DNA of 64,000 nt from Ischnura elegans (GCF_921293095.1 NC_060257.1:63248472-63312471); one strand, 5' to 3'. Positions 34,893 to 46,210 are shown, counted from the stretch's first letter. The notes: generated from the letters alone by a model not told the origin. Made by a program: numbers and translations.

Positions 34893-36000
34893 ATACCCAT
34901 ACTCACTACTCAACACGACACAAGATTACCCCTTTGATACATCTATATGTATATCCAAAATACGAAAAGAGCAACATTCATTTCCCTTAAGATGGTGTTG
35001 GCAGCTCGTTAATGCTCTCAAATATTTTCCCAATCGAATATTTTTACGGCTACTACTTTAAAATGGCGTTGGATGAGTGAAAGGAGGAATCTTCTTAAAT
35101 AGAAGCCTGGGTTTCGGTAAAGGAATAGGAGATGATGCAAGCACTCTTCTTTCAGTAATGAGGGCCGGGATACCCCACGGAACGCATGAGAAGGGACAAA
35201 AAGCGTTGGAATCCCGTTCGATGCATCGATCCATTCGACGCACTGCTAATGAACTTTCTTTCATTGTGCGCAAGGGCGAGCGAAGGTTCGACATTTTTCG
35301 AACAAAATTTCAATAAAATATTCTCAAGCAAACGAATCATTGAATGATAGAGATGGGCATATCAGGTTTCGGTAATTTTAACTACCTCAATAACATTTAA
35401 ACATCAAATTTTCAATCTTGTTTTTAAACTAATTTTAAAGTTTTCAGTTTATTTTTTAACAATATTGCATAAAATAATTTTTCTGACGTTAAAATTTGTT
35501 TATTATTCAAATTTTAGAAGAATTCTGTTAAATCACTTCTTACTATTTGAAGACTTTACTCTATTGTAGACATAAAATAAAAAATACTCTCAAAAATTGT
35601 ATTACAGACGCAAAATATGATATACTCACGCAATTTGTTCATTCAAATCCAAATTCAATTGTAATTTCAAGGAACTGTCTAAAAATACAGAATATTCTAT
35701 GCCCTTACACTTTAAAATCAATAATTCCAATTCTACAGCTTAAAAACAAGTAACTTTCAACTCCCTTAAATTGGGAGGGTCTGGAACAAGCGGCTTTACT
35801 AATTGTGAATCAAATGATTATGGCATTATACGCGGTACTTTAAGAAATACACTTTGTACCATTCCACAATGATTGAATGGTTGAAATAGGATAACACTTA
35901 ACCCTTTCCCTTCCATATAACGAATTCTTTTAATGACTTGCTATTTCGGGTATGATTGTACGACCCTATAACTATAATTTCGTAGAAAACCGAAACCGTC
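34893..36000. other. Intergenic, nothing recognised
   Basis: A plus-strand frame at 35077-35316 (79 codons) overlaps minus-strand frames of the same size and shows no motif. The rest is AT-rich. Confidence 0.4.
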
Positions 36001-36057
36001 GAAAACCGGTTGCAGAATATTAAAATAAGTGTGGAAAGTACAAAGTACCTTTATTTT
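36001..36057 (+). repeat. Penelope-like terminal repeat tail, copy 1
   Basis: AACCGGTTGCAGAATATTAA and AATAAGTGTGGAAAGTACAA are shared with 39960-40012. It is truncated upstream of the hammerhead-like stem. It ends in a T-run. Confidence 0.65.
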
Positions 36058-36063
36058 TTTTTT

Positions 36064-36162
36064 TTAGGTTAGCACATTTTTGTCTATTCTTTCACCCCTC
36101 TCGTCCCCGTGTTAGCATAAATAAGCATTTTCTAAACCTCACCCCCATTTAAATGAAGTTCA
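36064..36162 (+). repeat. Direct repeat K, copy 1
   Basis: ACATTTTTGTCTATT, ACCCCTCTC, GTTA and TTCTAAACCT match 36427-36522 in order. Its class is unknown. Confidence 0.65.
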
Positions 36163-36426
36163 GGAAGGGTGTAGTGAATATTTGTATCCATTTTAATGTT
36201 TGCACGTACGTTCACTTCAACCCATTTCCGCTCAGAAAACTTTCTGCTTGTGATTGTAAAGATATTCAAGTACGTCGATCCAATGATCATCTTTAGTAAT
36301 TCAGCGTAATATTTCGGTGATACATAAACTTGTTTCTTCAGAATAACGAGACATTTTCACACGAGTTCGTTCGGGAATATGGGAATTGAGTCGTCAAAAG
36401 AATCCTTCAGGGATCGCTCAAGTATT

Positions 36427-36522
36427 GAGTTGGTACATTTTTGTCTATTTTTTTACCCCTCTCCTCCCCATGTTAACAAAAATTAGCAATTTCTAAACCT
36501 TTCCCCCACTTAAATGAAACGC
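36427..36522 (+). repeat. Direct repeat K, copy 2
   Basis: It matches 36064-36162 with about 10-15 percent difference by eye. Between the copies, 36335-36430 is an inverted relative of 40071-40150. Confidence 0.65.
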
Positions 36523-37084
36523 GTAAAGGATGTCATATAGAGGGTATTTCGGGAGGAATCTGCCATACTTCAGGAGGTAGTAGGGGAGACAATTTTAAGA
36601 ATGTTTTGTCCATAAACATGGGGTCGCAGCTCCTTAGTTACGGTGCTATGGCGACGCAAACATTTTTTTGGATGCATTATGAAGTCACTATAAAAACGTT
36701 TAGTCTTGAGTATCCAGCCTTTACGGCATTTTACTTACCCAATACCCTGAGTTTTTAAGGAAATTAAATAATTAAGGTTGGACGAAAATGAGCTATTGTA
36801 ATTGTCTGCAGCAATTAATATTTGTGCTAAATTAAACGATAGCTTTGTGCGAGTAATATCGAGCGCGACCATTATAGTGGCCGTCCCTCGCCCTTCTTTC
36901 CTTCCACCTGTCCATTTACGATTGTTTCCATCGAAACAGGTAGTACCTACGAGAAAAAATTAAAGTGGACATATATTACATCCTTAACGCATTTCATTAT
37001 GTTCCAAAAGATCTCGGCTTACACCGTTTTTTACTCTCCTCTACTTTTTTACACAAGATTTTTTGAAAAAAAAATTTTTATTTG
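36523..37084. other. Intergenic with a tiny LINE scrap
   Basis: Positions 36885-36935 (GGCCGTCCCTCGCCCTTCTT, TCCACCTGTCC) match the minus-strand LINE tail seen at 13171-13616. The rest is unrecognised. Confidence 0.4.
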
Positions 37085-37332
37085 AGCGTGATAGTCTAAT
37101 GGGTGGGGTATTTGGCTGCTGATCTTAGGGCCAAGGGTTCAAATCCCGGCTGAAGCCCACGGACACCCCTGAAGTTCCCGAAATGCAAGGTGGTCCAGAC
37201 CTGTAGGTATGTCTGATACACACACAATTGTGGCTTAGTATGGTGGGATGTCTACCTTCACCTATCCGTACCAACCATCGCATCGGCTTGAATCACTGAG
37301 TCAGTGAGTGAAAAATACAAATATATTATACT
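37085..37332 (+). mobile_element. tRNA-derived SINE with intact A and B boxes
   Basis: The A box TAGTCTAATGGG (37092-37103) and B box GGTTCAAATCC (37136-37146) are spaced as in a tRNA gene. The body CCACGGACACCCCTGAAGTT and GGTGGTCCAGACCTGTAGG follows, then a TGAATCACTGAGTCAGTGAG motif and an AT-rich tail. The anticodon arm does not fold properly and the body extends past the tRNA-like part, so it is a SINE, not a tRNA gene. Confidence 0.8.
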
Positions 37333-37895
37333 ATTTTTGAAGGCTTTCTGTACAAATGGCAATGGTTCCTATAAAAAAAGCGTATAATTGAAGAACTGCG
37401 TGCAAGAACCAGTTAATTATCAATTGTTGCAAAAATAAGATTTTCACAAACATATGAAGCCCCTCTTCCCCTTCGCAAGCATGACCATGACTTTTTTCTC
37501 ATACGTTTAGTAACTTCCCTTTGGTTATTATTTGGCTCTTTCTCTCATATTCTTAAATTACGTCAGCAGTATTTATTAGTAATTAAAATTTATTAAAGTG
37601 TGTGTCGATAAATATTTATTGCCATGCGTAGCGCTATTTAATACCTAGTCTTTCTCCATGGCGTATAAAAAAATGCTTAGCCCTAAATATACAACGTGCT
37701 CCACTTCACCACTAGTTACAGTATTTCTTGGATGCCAAAGAAATATTTGAGATAAAGTCCAATGTTGGTGTAGTTCTACTCTATATTGGTACCTTAAGAG
37801 TTTGATAATGATAACTTAAGTTTGTACGTGTAATTTGTTGTGAATAAAGTAAAAATACGTCCAATAGATCAGGAGTCATGCACCCTTTGAAATGG
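37333..37895. other. Intergenic, nothing recognised
   Basis: AT-rich noncoding sequence. Confidence 0.4.
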
Positions 37896-37902
37896 AAACA
37901 TT

Positions 37903-38013
37903 ATAAAAGATACACTGTTGTATGTTCCTCAGAAGTTTACTTGACCGACCCAGGTTTCGACATTACAATATGTCATTTTCAAAGACATAGGAACATACAA
38001 CAGTATATCTTTT
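37903..38013. repeat. Palindromic element around a hammerhead-like motif
   Basis: AAAAGATACACTGTTGTATG at about 37905 pairs with CATACAACAGTATATCTTTT near 37993, arms ~27 bp. Between them the minus strand reads TTTGAAAATGACAT, loop, ATGTCGAAACC (plus 37954-37984). This is the stem II plus GAAAC part of a hammerhead-like core with a degenerate CUGANGA. Confidence 0.55.
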
Positions 38014-38021
38014 ATTATACT

Positions 38022-38467
38022 TCCTGCCACCAAGTTCCACCAAATATCGCCATCAAGCATTAAGTTGACCCTTTAAAATGAACTTCAACGCTTATATCAT
38101 AGGAAAATTGATCTTTATAGTCGAGAAAGTCACCTATTTCTACCGGCGCGCCGCGGCGTTGTCGTTGATGTCATTTGCATTTGTCTGTCGAAGTCATTTG
38201 AAATGATCCTTGCACACTGTCGCTAGCAGCAAATATTCCTCCTCCACTACTCGGTTTTGACCGCTCCATTGAGTTTTGGCTTGCATGTGATAGTGGCTTC
38301 CTATCTCCGGGGAATTCGAAAGTGATCCAAGAGTGTTGGCTAACCTCCACCGTGGCGAGGCGGCTCATTCAGTCCAAGGTTTTGGAATGATCCTCTCAGT
38401 AGCAAACCACGGGTCAATTAGAGAAGAAAACATGAGGTATTTTTGAAAGAGTTACGAATGACATACT
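38022..38467. other. Intergenic, nothing recognised
   Basis: No clear feature. A minus-strand frame at 38171-38368 lacks motifs. Confidence 0.4.
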
Positions 38468-38477
38468 GTTAGGGGAA

Positions 38478-38670
38478 GCTTTGTACCCGTTGTTAGTGGC
38501 AATCTGTTTAATAAAGGTCGCTTCATTTTGATAGTCCGTTTCTTCCAAGGGGATGGGGGGAAGTCTAATGATCAACTCACTGGTCACTTATCAAGGTCAC
38601 ATCCTTTTGAAACGGACTTTCAAAAGGAAGGATCTTTATTAAACATATTGCCACTAGCAATGGGTACAAC
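38478..38670. repeat. Inverted duplication at the Penelope fragment's 5' side
   Basis: TTGTACCCGTTGTTAGTGGC near 38480 and GCCACTAGCAATGGGTACAA near 38650 are inverted copies. The similarity continues to GTCCGTTTC / GAAACGGAC. The arms are about 66 bp. The right arm is part of the reverse-transcriptase reading frame; the left arm is a reversed copy of it. Confidence 0.7.
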
Positions 38671-39200
38671 GCTTTCCTTATGGATAAACTAATTGAACGA
38701 AAAAAGAAAAGCCTAGCCATTTCGACCATATCTTCTAAGTTGCAGACGCCCGTTGACCAAGTCAGATGGAGGAAGGTACCGTTCACACAAGGTTTATCAC
38801 ATAAAATGGCCGGTTCCTTAGCCAGAAATAATTTTAAAGTGTGTTTTTATACTAATATGATCCTCCGTAAAGCGATTTTAAATTCCAAAGAGAAGGTGAA
38901 GAATATACACTAAAGTGGAGTCTACCTTCTTCGATGTAACAATCCTGAATGCGACTGTTTGTATGTTGGCCAGAAAGGCCACCAAATAAAGACTAGGGCC
39001 GGTGAACATTTTAATTCGTTTTTAAACTGTGGCAATATATCTGTTTTTGCTATCTATGTGACATGTTACACGAGACACATTTTGATCCATGTATTTACAC
39101 ATTTGTGACAAAGGAAAAAAACTGGACTTCCTAGAAAACTTTGAAATTACGTCATATTCAAAACTATGTGATAAGACATTGCTTAATGACATTGTGCAAA
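38600..39200 (+). pseudogene. Penelope-like element, RT thumb and GIY-YIG region
   Basis: The plus strand reads HIATSNGYNAFLMDKLIERK, then VPFTQGLSHKMAGSLARNNF and KVCFYTNMILRKAI, the C-terminal RT/thumb region of Penelope-like elements. After a stop near 38911 it continues CNNPECDCLYVGQKGHQIKT and RAGEHF, the GIY-YIG endonuclease core that these elements use to nick target DNA. Further stops follow. The RT catalytic core is missing. It is a 5'-truncated, dead copy. Confidence 0.8.
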
Positions 39201-39925
39201 CCCACTTGTCAACCCTCCTCAGCGTTAACAATAGTACGTGACCTTCAACACTCAAACCACGAACCCTCACCCTACATCCTTATCCACATTACCTACTTCC
39301 CCTCCCCCACATTGTAGTATAAAATGAACGCTGGCTTATTTACACTATTATTGTATTTTGTATTCAGTGTGCTTCCGTTATTGTCTTGGCATTGGCCCAC
39401 AGCCATTGCAAGAAGTCACACTTAAAAATTGTTTGATTGTCGATTGAAAGAAAAAAGAAAAATACTGCAAAGCAAATAAATGAAATAAAATTGTTCTAAA
39501 AGAAAAATACTAAAACAGAGAAAAACTATTGCAAAAAAATAAAAGAATGAACAAAACGCATAACAATGCAACAAAAAAATAAAATAAATCGCAAAAATCT
39601 GAGAAAATTGATTTTTCAATTTCAACAATGTTTTAGGCCAATCAGGGCCCTTTCCCGACGCCTGATGTCGATTACGTTTAGTTCTTTTAATTTTAGTATG
39701 CTTTTTCACGCGCTCACTAGTAGCCTGTCTTTCTTATTCTCCTTCACTAACACTGGAAAGGTTATACTGGTCATCTTTACACTTGAGTCGTCATTTTCCC
39801 CTGCACTGCAGCACTTGCTCACATTCATCGCCGCTGAAGAGGTGGTATATATACTCACCGGCAGCTGGCCCATCTCCGAGTATATAACCCGGGCCAAAAT
39901 TGAGAGTGGCGGTGGTGAAGATGGC
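39201..39925. other. AT-rich stretch, probably Penelope 3' region
   Basis: It lies between the coding remnant and the hammerhead-like motif and could be the element's 3' untranslated part. Poly-A-rich sequence is at 39420-39620. No independent signal. Confidence 0.35.
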
Positions 39926-39933
39926 AGTTTCGC

Positions 39934-40012
39934 TTGAAGATGACGTAGAACACGTCGAAACCGGTTGCAGAATATTAAAATAAGTGTGGAAAGTACAAAG
40001 CGCTTTTATTTT
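39934..40012 (+). ncRNA. Penelope-like terminal repeat with hammerhead-like core
   Basis: TTGAAGA, one base, GACGT-AGAAC-ACGTC, then GAAACC: a 5-bp stem II between a near-canonical CUGANGA (C3 is T) and GAAA. The tail CGGTTGCAGAATATTAAAAT and TGTGGAAAGTACAAAG is shared with 36001-36057. Its position downstream of GIY-YIG coding sequence is where Penelope-like elements carry such motifs. Confidence 0.55.
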
Positions 40013-40070
40013 TACTTTATCGTGCATAACTTCCACAAAGTTGATTCACCCACCATCAACTTCATTGCTA

Positions 40071-40150
40071 TCCTGATACTTGAGTGCTCCCTTTAGGGTT
40101 CCTTACACCACTCAACTGTCTCATTCCCGAACGAACTCGCGTGGAAATCT
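40071..40150. repeat. Block inverted relative to 36335-36430
   Basis: ATACTTGAG(T/C)G(C/A)TCCCT and CATTCCCGAACGAACTCG, TGGAAAT-TCTCG match the reverse complement of 36335-36430. It suggests a second piece of the same element in the opposite orientation. Confidence 0.6.
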
Positions 40151-40977
40151 CTCGACTGCACTTTCTTCGAGAGTGAGGCGGCCCAAGTCTGCGCGGATTT
40201 CTTTGATTCTTTAATATTTTCTCCCGACTCCCTCCTCCCACAGTTGATTCGCCTCCTCGGAGAGGTGAAAATTGCCCGGCTCACCTGTTGAGCCACCTTG
40301 AACCGTGCGCTGCAATACAAATATTTCCGGATGCAATATATGCTCGAGGATTCACGGCCGCACCTTTTGCAGCCCCAGTGACTTACTTCGGAAAAGTCTT
40401 GAATTCACTGTCATTGCCGCGAGTGCTTCTACCTCGGCCATTTGCAAAAGGATTGGTAAAGAGGGTTATTAAGTACGGCGGATGAAGTAGGAGTCAATCA
40501 TTTCAAGGACATTGATATTCTCCCCGCGAATTCTCATCGAATCTCGGCACACTCTAGGAAAACCGAGCGAGATTACGGTCATTGACTATGATGAAAAGTC
40601 TTATTCTCAGAAGGATGTGACTGAGCCAGGGGCAAATCCAGGATTTTTTATGAATTTTAATGTGAAATTAACAACTGGCTATTATAGCAGAGATGTATAT
40701 TGTGGATGATATGACATATATATGATACATATATGGTAGAGGTAAAGAAGGATGTGAAAGCGAAAAAATAAGACACGGTCTCAGGCGTTACTTTGTGGAA
40801 TTGCTTCATTATAGAGTAAAATAAGGTGTGAAAAGATTGGCGATAGGAGAATGGGGCATGCATGAAATTGGTTCATCATGCTAATAAGTCTCACTGAATA
40901 GACAATTTTCTCACGAGTCCAAATATATAAGTCAAAACTCTCCTAGTATTCCACAAACGTCATTAAATGCTGATTAA
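40151..40977. other. Intergenic, nothing recognised
   Basis: No gene motif. A plus-strand frame at 40288-40485 is unsupported. Confidence 0.4.
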
Positions 40978-41571
40978 CCCTAATACGGGCAACATATTTT
41001 TCTGACGTAATCGGGCAAGGTGAGTCCAATGGACTCTTATAACTTATGCTTTTAATTTAAACTATTAAACAGTGAAAAAATATTACTTTTCATATCAATT
41101 TGTACATATTGTGCACTATAGAATCATTTAACATAAAATTGATTGTTTTTTGTTTAACAAAAGTATTACATAACTTATTAATTTCATACATAGTCAAACA
41201 GCGAGTACAATGGACTCTTTTTCTAATTCTTTCTGTTTTCACTACATAAAACACCAAATATTTATCGTTACATGTGCATAGTGATAACTTTACATTATTT
41301 TGACAATTTGAACTACATATTTGTAAAATGCCCATTACTTTTTACATTTCGTGCAAACAGACTCACCTTCCCCGGATTTGTGGGAATTCAGGGAATAAAT
41401 TATGTCTATGTTACTTTCATTCCGAAAGAAGTTTAAATTACTCTAATTTATAGGAAATATACAATTAGAAGAAGTAAAAAATTTACAACATGCTGACATT
41501 TCAATAACATAATAAAATTCTCAAAAATGTGATGCGTTGAGTCCAAGAGACTCACCTTGCCCGTATTAGGG
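40978..41571. mobile_element. piggyBac-like MITE
   Basis: A 15-bp perfect TIR, CCCTAATACGGGCAA and TTGCCCGTATTAGGG, is flanked by TTAA on the left (40974-40977) and TAAA on the right. This fits piggyBac's TTAA target with one mutation. Subterminal GGTGAGTCCA-GGACTC occurs near both ends (41020, 41545). It is 594 bp long, AT-rich inside, with no transposase. Confidence 0.85.
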
Positions 41572-42022
41572 TAAAAAGTGCTCAAATATCGCTTGAAGTC
41601 ACGTGACCTAAAATGCCTCCTGACGTCATCGGACGGTACACCATTCACTTCGCTAAGAGAGAAGAGCGGTAGAGCCTTGATTATTGAAGTAAAAACATAA
41701 AATATTTTCGCCAAATTTGCGTTTGAGCCCCTACATAGATCGAGTTTCTATCCACTTCCTCAGTCTGCCAACAGTGGATACCCTACCGTGACGTCACGCT
41801 GCGATGACGTCGTGTTTTCAAGCAGCTGATGAAGATTAATTTTTAAAGACTCATAACTCGGCTAAAAAACATTATTCATCCGCCACATTTTCGGTGAGTA
41901 CATTTGAGGTAGGGACCTTTATATTATAGAACTATTAAAAAATTGTGCACGTTCCCCATTGAGGGCAGATCTTAGGATTGATAGTTGACCAGAGACGATG
42001 ATCATTGTTATTTATGTTCTCC
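41572..42022. other. Intergenic, nothing recognised
   Basis: Several TGACGTCA-type palindromes (near 41622, 41790, 41806) are the only visible feature. Confidence 0.4.
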
Positions 42023-42204
42023 CAGTGGCCTAGCCACGGAGGGGGTTAGTTACTGTATTTAGTCCTAAAAAAACAAGTTTTCAACATCAAAAGTCCCAAA
42101 ATGTCCCGATGGAAGGCCCCCTTTGCCCTGGGGTGTTTTTCATACACCCCGAAATCTCCGGTTAAACCCCGCCCCCTTATTTCAAATTCCTGGCTATGCT
42201 ACTG
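42023..42204. mobile_element. 182-bp hAT-like MITE
   Basis: The ends are CAGTGGCCTAGCCACGG and CCTGGCTATGCTACTG (imperfect TIR). The flanks TGTTCTCC (42015-42022) and TGGTCTCC (42205-42212) match at 7 of 8 positions, a hAT-sized target duplication. Confidence 0.82.
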
Positions 42205-42476
42205 TGGTCTCCTGAACTTTCCGTCTGTTTTTCGAACCTTCACTCAGTTTTTTTGTCAGTAATCCAAACCGAAGGTTGGTTTGGATTGGTGAAGGCAGAG
42301 CTCACATAATGTCACACATGCAGGGAAGGGTCAGTTACTTTAGTTACTTTTGCTGGTCCAATTCGCTCTTTGAGGATATGTGTAAACTGGTTCTAGAAAG
42401 GTTCGCTAAGAATTTATGTATGAAATAACTGCTAAATTCAGGCTTAACTTTGTGAAACCTTTCCATTATATAAAAT

Positions 42477-42706
42477 GAAAGAATAAACCTTTTGTTAGGT
42501 TCGCTGAAAATATTTCAATTGCCACGATCCGGGTTTCGTAAAATTTACATTTTATTATGAAGTTATTTTTATCATATTACATTTGCAATATTACATTATT
42601 ACATAAATTTCGTAAAAAGTTACATGTAGGTCACCTGAGGAATTACGTAACCTGGGTCGTGCCAGATAAAATATTTTAAGCGAACCTAACAAAGTTTTAT
42701 TATTTC
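42477..42706. mobile_element. Palindromic element with ~64-bp arms
   Basis: GAAAGAATAAACCTTTTGTT / AACAAAGTTTTATTATTTC, then AGGTTCGCT(G/T)AAAATATTT / AAATATTTTAAGCGAACCT and GCCACGATCC / GGGTCGTGCC form inverted arms around a ~100-bp AT-rich centre. The sequence class and target duplication are unclear. Confidence 0.65.
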
Positions 42707-44024
42707 ATATTCCTTCCTGCATAGGACCCTTCGATCACAGACACATCTCCCTAACTATTATAATCCTAATTTTTGACGAAAGGGCATTTAAAATCGATTG
42801 TAAATATCATAGTTATTAAAGTTCTATTTTTTAAACGTTGTATTTTTTTCTCTTCGCCTTCATCTTTCTTTATTTTACGTGTTTGCCGAACGTCAGTACT
42901 TTCGCTGACTGTTTCAATTTTCTCGAAGTTATTTCGAAGGTGTTACTGACTTATACACAAATATATAAAATTTTTGTGGCGGATATTCTAGTACAGAACG
43001 CACACTATCAGCAATTCAAGAGTACCTCTTTTTTCATATTACAATTTCCTATCGTCACTTCCACCTTTGGCCGCTACTGGATAAATTTATTTTCCCCGCA
43101 CTCAGAGGACCCAAGGCCTCGTCCAAATTTTAACGCTCAAGTGTCACGCAAAGTCTAGAGCACGCTACAGCAATCCTTAAACAGATCTTAATCGAACTAT
43201 TTGGCGAAAAATTAAAGTCTAATTGTGAGCAACAAGTAACAAAAAGGAAAACTTGAAATTCAGGGTGAGTTAAATGGCCCAAAATTATTGTGGGACGCAA
43301 AAAAAATTGCGAAGACGCGGCATAAAAAATCGAGGTGATATCACGGCACTTAGAAGCCGAGAAAATGTTAACCACGTGATAAATGATTGATCGCGTCCCA
43401 TATTTAGGACTTTCAAACCCGCGTCGTCGAGAGAGAACGAATAAAATTGGGGTTCACCGAGGAGACCTCTTCACTAATTGGAACAATTTTCTTTTGGCAG
43501 CCAGAAAATAGCAAGGGGCAAATTAACTTATTCCAAACCTACCAATGAGAAAAAAATTCCTTTCTTTTTTTTAACGTTTTCGTGCATGATTATTCCCGTT
43601 AAGTAGCAATTTATCATAATATACTTGTCACTGGTGTTCTATAATTACGTCAGCCTTATAGGATAAAAGAAAAAAAATAACTTAGCGATAATCTCCAATC
43701 ATTAAATGATAAGCACAAATGATGGGATTATTTAATCCACCAAAAGTATGGATTCGATGAAGAACAGATAAGGAAGTCACCTTTTGCACGAGAAGGGAGG
43801 AAGCGTCTCAAAAGAATATCAAGGAATTTCTTGTTTTTCCGAGAACATTTTACTAAGATAGCGGACGATTTATTACGGCAAGCTGTGCGTGTAATCATGG
43901 TCTGCATACAATAAATAGTTGTTTTTATTTTATCACGTTATAAAGCTGCAATCTCTAGGATAATGCCCGCCCGGATATCCAAATGGGGCACTGGTTTAAC
44001 CCCGAAATATTTTACTTGAAATAA
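42707..44024. other. Intergenic, nothing recognised
   Basis: A plus-strand frame at 42838-43158 (106 codons, Phe-rich) and its minus-strand counterparts show no motif. Confidence 0.4.
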
Positions 44025-44510
44025 TTCCATCATTATCATAAGTCAGCAATCCTACTAAAAAATTTTCTACTAGTGTTTCTTATTAAAAGTCTCTCTATTA
44101 GTTTTATTTATTATTTCGGGGTAAACTGTAGAAATAGATAATGTTTAAACATTTTCTTTAATTAAGGACAAATTATACGTTCAAAAAATACGCAAAAGCC
44201 ATTTTCAAAAGTCATTTTTCCCGAGATTGAGTTACAAAGTTCATGAAGTTGACAAAACGGCTAATTTTACTGTACACGGAGTCACTTATTGCACTGGTGT
44301 CTCTACATTTTTGCAAACTTTTGTTTCTCTAGTTAAATGTTTTCCCTGGCCTCTCTTTTGCTCCACATTAATACCATAGTCTTCTTTTTGTTGATTTTTA
44401 GCTGATATCTTGCCATTACCCTTTCAAAACATGCCAAATTCATCATATTTATCACAAAATAAATTAGCAGAGTAGCTACGTCTCCAAGGATAATGATGTG
44501 GTGGTTTCCC
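44025..44510 (-). pseudogene. LINE remnant: 3' tail scrap and RT fragment
   Basis: Positions 44025-44060 (ATCATTATCATAAGTCAGCA) match the 3' tail of the 13.2-kb LINE family. The minus strand at 44340-44430 encodes ERVMARYQLKINKKKTMVLM, the conserved block after the catalytic YADD motif in LINE reverse transcriptases. The rest is lost. Confidence 0.65.
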
Positions 44511-45088
44511 CCTGTCTTCCACATCGCGATACAGCAGCTGTGCATAAAACTCAAAATTGAGTCTACTTAAATCAGACAAATGTCTATACGATTCTAGAGC
44601 TTATCGGCAATAGTCGTCGACCATCGATATCTAAAAACATCGACAGTTAAAGATCGCTGCAAGCCACTAAATTCAATGCAATGGAATGACAATGGCAGTA
44701 AATAACGGATGGAAGCCACTGATGTGCAATGAATATGCATTTTAACCAGTGACGTCATGGCAAAATTAGCAGTGACGGAACGCACTTTCCTTAACTTTTT
44801 TTTATAGAAGTGTGGGTGTTTTTATTACAAGTTAAAATTACATTCTATTGCAATTTTTTGTTTTGGTCACCAATGTATTAATAAGAAACTTTGAGTCAAC
44901 AAAATTGATCTAAGTATTATTTGAGTATTATGCCTTTTGTTAATCAGCGCCGGAATAGCACCATGACACCTCTGATTTTAAACGGATACCTGGGAAAGTA
45001 GGAATTTGATAAGAGTGCATTTTGAAATGCTTGACCTGTTGTAAATAATTCCAAAACCACATCCAGTATATAACCCCAATGACGTACT
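44511..45088. other. Intergenic, nothing recognised
   Basis: No recognised signal. Confidence 0.4.
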
Positions 45089-45600
45089 CAAGGTGTATTC
45101 AGAAAATTACGGAAACTAATGTTTTTAATATATATTTATTCGTCTACATTAATTTTGTCGCCTTCAAGAGAGTCTCCATTAGATATTATGCGTTTGTACC
45201 AGCCCTTCATCCAATCCTCGAAGCACTTCTCGAACTCGATCTTTGGGAAAGCTCAGTCAGCGATTTCTTTCAAAGTCATCTAAACTGAAGGCAGCGGGCC
45301 TTAAAGGTTTTTGTTCTTTTTCGAAATAGAAAAAGTCACACGGAGCAATATCTGACGAATATGGAGGTTGGGGCATCGTTATATCATTGTTTTTGGCTGA
45401 AAATTCACGAACAAGACATGAAGTGAGAGCCAAAAATCGCCGATCTCTTAGAAAAACGTCGAATCTTAGCGGCTGCCACAGACAAAGTGAATGATGAATA
45501 CAGCTGTAAATGTTGTAATACTTCAGGTGCATGCATACCAACATGGTGAACATAGTAAGTTAACTCGCCGACAATTGAAGGTACATCTTGTATTTTAAGA
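45089..45600 (-). pseudogene. mariner transposase remnant
   Basis: The minus strand encodes CLVREFSAKNNDITMPQPPY and SSDIAPCDFFYFEKEQKPLR, then CFEDWMKGWYKRIISNGDSL and EGDKINVDE. This is the catalytic C-terminal third of a mariner transposase including the P-PYS-D-APCDF motif. One in-frame stop lies near 45257. The left end GGTGTATTCAGAAAATTACG is a mariner-type TIR related to that at 30871. The 5' half is missing. Confidence 0.88.
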
Positions 45601-46071
45601 CTTTAGAGACTCTTGAGATGTTTTAAGGGTGCTTGCTACCTTATATAAAACTGCAAACCGACAGGGAATCGCAAAATTCACACACGCTAAAAATCAAGGA
45701 GCCCTTTATGGTATAGCGCATTCGAAGGAGTCGTGCCGAAAAGTAGAGCGGTGGATTGGGTAAGGTATCTACTTGGAACGCGTCGCGTTTAACTTAATTT
45801 TTAAACTTGCAGAAACTTCTCGACTGACGAGGGCCGTTTCCTTCCCTTAGAAGAAGAAAGCACCCACTTCTCTGGAACGCGGACGAGAAATTACGTTTTC
45901 CAAACGAAGTTACCGAAAAGACGGGCGTCACGTGGAGATCCGAGAGGAAAAGACGCTTTTCAGTGTCGATTAACTCCTTCAAGTCGTGGGACAGGTCAAG
46001 AGTGAGACGTTCCAATGCAGAGATTCTGAGGACTACATAGAGGATTTAAATTATGGCGGGATTAGGCACGG
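45601..46071. other. Intergenic, nothing recognised
   Basis: No family recognised. Confidence 0.4.
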
Positions 46072-46210
46072 TGATAAATTTACGGAGTCGCCCGCAATGC
46101 ACAAACTGTGCGAAAAATCCACAGAGAAAAATATTATTCGCCATAACCGGGATACGAACCCGGATCCCCTGATTACCCCGAGTTCCTTCAGCCAGTTAAG
46201 CTACAGAAGC
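46072..46210 (-). mobile_element. SINE family C, copy 1
   Basis: The minus strand has an A box TAGCTTAACTGG (plus 46192-46203) and B box GGTTCGTATCC (plus 46150-46160), tRNA-spaced. The body GGATTTTTCGCACAGTTTGT and GCATTGCGGGCGACTC follows, shared with 46935-47056. Confidence 0.8.

Noticed and set aside
37085-37160. Possible functional tRNA gene
   Set aside because: A and B boxes are intact, but the anticodon and acceptor arms do not pair and a long non-tRNA body follows; a SINE fits better.
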